From Acidobacteriaceae bacterium (GTDB lineage Bacteria > Acidobacteriota > Terriglobia > Terriglobales > Acidobacteriaceae), in assembly GCA_903642235.1 (NCBI GenBank), contig CAHJWL010000007.1, positions 1 through 64,000 on the forward strand: a stretch of DNA of 64,000 nucleotides. Reading direction: 5' to 3'. The translations under genes and the position numbers were made by a program. A model generated the notes under the pieces. It did no database searches. It saw nothing but the letters and a program-made list of their open reading frames with translations, and was not told the origin of the DNA. Numbering within the stretch: position 1 is the first letter of the stretch; each line of letters starts with the position of its first letter. Below are positions 63,801 through 64,000 of this stretch, in pieces.

Positions 63801-64000
63801 GGCACCTATGAGCTGCCGATCGGTCCTGGCAAGTCATATCTGAACACAAAGAATGTCGTCGGGCAGGTCCTGGGAGGCATTCAGCTCGGCTTCATTCTGG
63901 ATTATGAGACGGGCACTCCCTATGGCATCTCGCAAAACGGAAACCCACTCGCTTGCGCAAACTGCTTCAATCGCCCCAATGAGGTGCAAGGCGTCTCGCG
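60837..64000 (+). CDS. Oar-like TonB-dependent receptor (3), 3' end outside the window
   Basis: At least 1054 codons with no stop before the window ends. The ATG at 60837 has GGAGG 8 nt upstream. A signal sequence (AALVSTLLLGSSAVVLAQ) is followed by the carboxypeptidase-regulatory domain (SGLTGTVTDASGAIVSGAAV), the plug (IDSLQFLAPGVSGDTFSHRV, VLYNGIPAPQAETSG) and most of the barrel. The plug sequence differs from the other two receptors, so the substrate probably differs. It follows the TPR gene 2 by 222 nt and has its own promoter candidate. Incomplete at the right edge. Confidence 0.88.
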   Translation, partial: MKAVRSLRLLLPLPPLGSRSDLSRAALVSTLLLGSSAVVLAQASSGLTGTVTDASGAIVSGAAVTITNIATQQTIKTVSSSAGTYSSTGLPPGRYTVTVLAPGFSKSVKDQVNIEVASQATIDFSLSAGSDTVIEVTAPLIALNTTQPELGTTIEPQVVNSLPVAIGGGRGRQIDSLQFLAPGVSGDTFSHRVNGGVDFQQEVLYNGIPAPQAETSGNTGNFNPPFELVNQFRLERSTFSAQYGLAQGAVTYQTASGTNQYHGDAFYINRNEFFDANIYFNPNKQRTPIDRQNNYGFTIGGPASIPHLYNAKDKTFFTFALDLSKIASTNSAPGTVPTVQQKTGDFTDFVGTDGKLIPIYDPLTGKQFQYQGRLNVIDPARFSAASKSLLGAIPDPNVQGTLIGNRTATPNAFPTINHVFGFTLDHKLTQSQSLHYAQWRNSYSNTGFNGNTVFPQSNILQTTKSGNNLGSVYLLNYVNTISPHLIYTAGVSWVGEINNQISNSPVSNFVGYVASPISRGLLPKIRFDGQNAADPFGVGDDLGEVGSTNRKLGLAAVNNFLWIKGRHTLNIGGEARRAYQDDNECQNCNGVFNFSQRTTADPANVNNTGNSFASFLLGQVDNASRVFANGLKLRNLLIAPYIQDDIKVTPKLTINAGLRWDIMLPFTENGNQIVFLNPAQTNPAADGLPGAANRFSNANGGINRADIHFRNFGPRLGFAYALNDKTVVQAGYNLAYLNGGAFEFGTSKIATQYGNLLQGSFVRNTTGGTTPGYGSWDTNPLPAPPATPISPGLGVGTTIHAFDPVGAGRAPYLQQWNVNVQRQLPWNTFLQVAYVGNRALHLNGQLNPINQQDPAILKYGSLLRSSFSDPVQAAQLSAAGFHVPYANFVSDFGSAATLAQALSPYPQYTEVRNNFDLSGRAQYNGLQASLEKRFSDGLSFLTSYTLSRSMGNVDSGFTTFASLPENKYNQKAEYTVTGADELNNIKVSGTYELPIGPGKSYLNTKNVVGQVLGGIQLGFILDYETGTPYGISQNGNPLACANCFNRPNEVQGVS

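Overview
This 64 kb window looks like a chromosomal piece of a Gram-negative soil Acidobacteriota (Acidobacteriaceae-like; Granulicella, Terriglobus or Edaphobacter relatives). The case rests on very large Oar-like TonB-dependent receptors that begin with a carboxypeptidase-regulatory domain, two VWA proteins of the type widespread in Acidobacteria, two PEP-CTERM proteins, high GC, and several families of short dispersed intergenic repeats. The organism call is inferred from protein families; no database was searched.

Layout. 1-361: 3' end of a 23S rRNA gene, a 5S rRNA gene and a strong terminator. 637-5428 (minus): an ECF sigma factor, its zinc-binding anti-sigma factor and two envelope proteins in one tight operon. 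5490-12749: housekeeping genes (trpD, sucCD, ndk), a secreted SGNH hydrolase, a secreted aldose 1-epimerase and a Fur-family regulator. 13066-17307: two PEP-CTERM proteins flanking an orphan type III polyketide synthase, then a methyltransferase. 17496-21947: a CPA1 antiporter and a three-gene cassette (GNAT, PIG-L deacetylase, GT4 glycosyltransferase). 22071-24321: tRNA-Cys, a 1-Cys peroxiredoxin behind what looks like a cysteine-codon attenuator, and a PhzF-family enzyme. 24968-33787: a single-domain response regulator, an SPL-family radical SAM protein, recG carrying repeat-derived insertions, an MDR oxidoreductase, a NatAB-like ABC exporter and a DUF374 acyltransferase. 33853-41815: queA, polA (apparently without proofreading), a DMT transporter and a divergent VWA pair. 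41922-47554 (minus): a dispersed histidine cluster (hisB, hisH, hisF, hisA) interrupted by a secreted GH1 beta-glucosidase, two small membrane proteins and a frameshifted DUF6196 gene. 47872-64000: an outer-membrane uptake region with three TonB receptors, two TPR proteins and an S9 peptidase.

How the genes work together. The outer-membrane receptors, S9 peptidase, GH1 glucosidase, aldose epimerase and SGNH hydrolase suggest a polymer-scavenging lifestyle. One receptor has a good promoter followed by a LacI-type operator, which points to control by a sugar. The ECF operon looks like an envelope-stress module.

Most notable non-coding signals: (i) a 20-codon leader with a Cys-Cys-Arg-Cys run, an intrinsic terminator and a possible antiterminator pairing in front of the peroxiredoxin gene; (ii) a hairpin-forming repeat of about 55-65 bp found in gaps and, in two different reading frames, inside recG; (iii) two identically spaced inverted repeats upstream of a PEP-CTERM gene; (iv) an A5-tract frameshift in the DUF6196 gene. 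No CRISPR array, prophage, transposase or integrase was seen.
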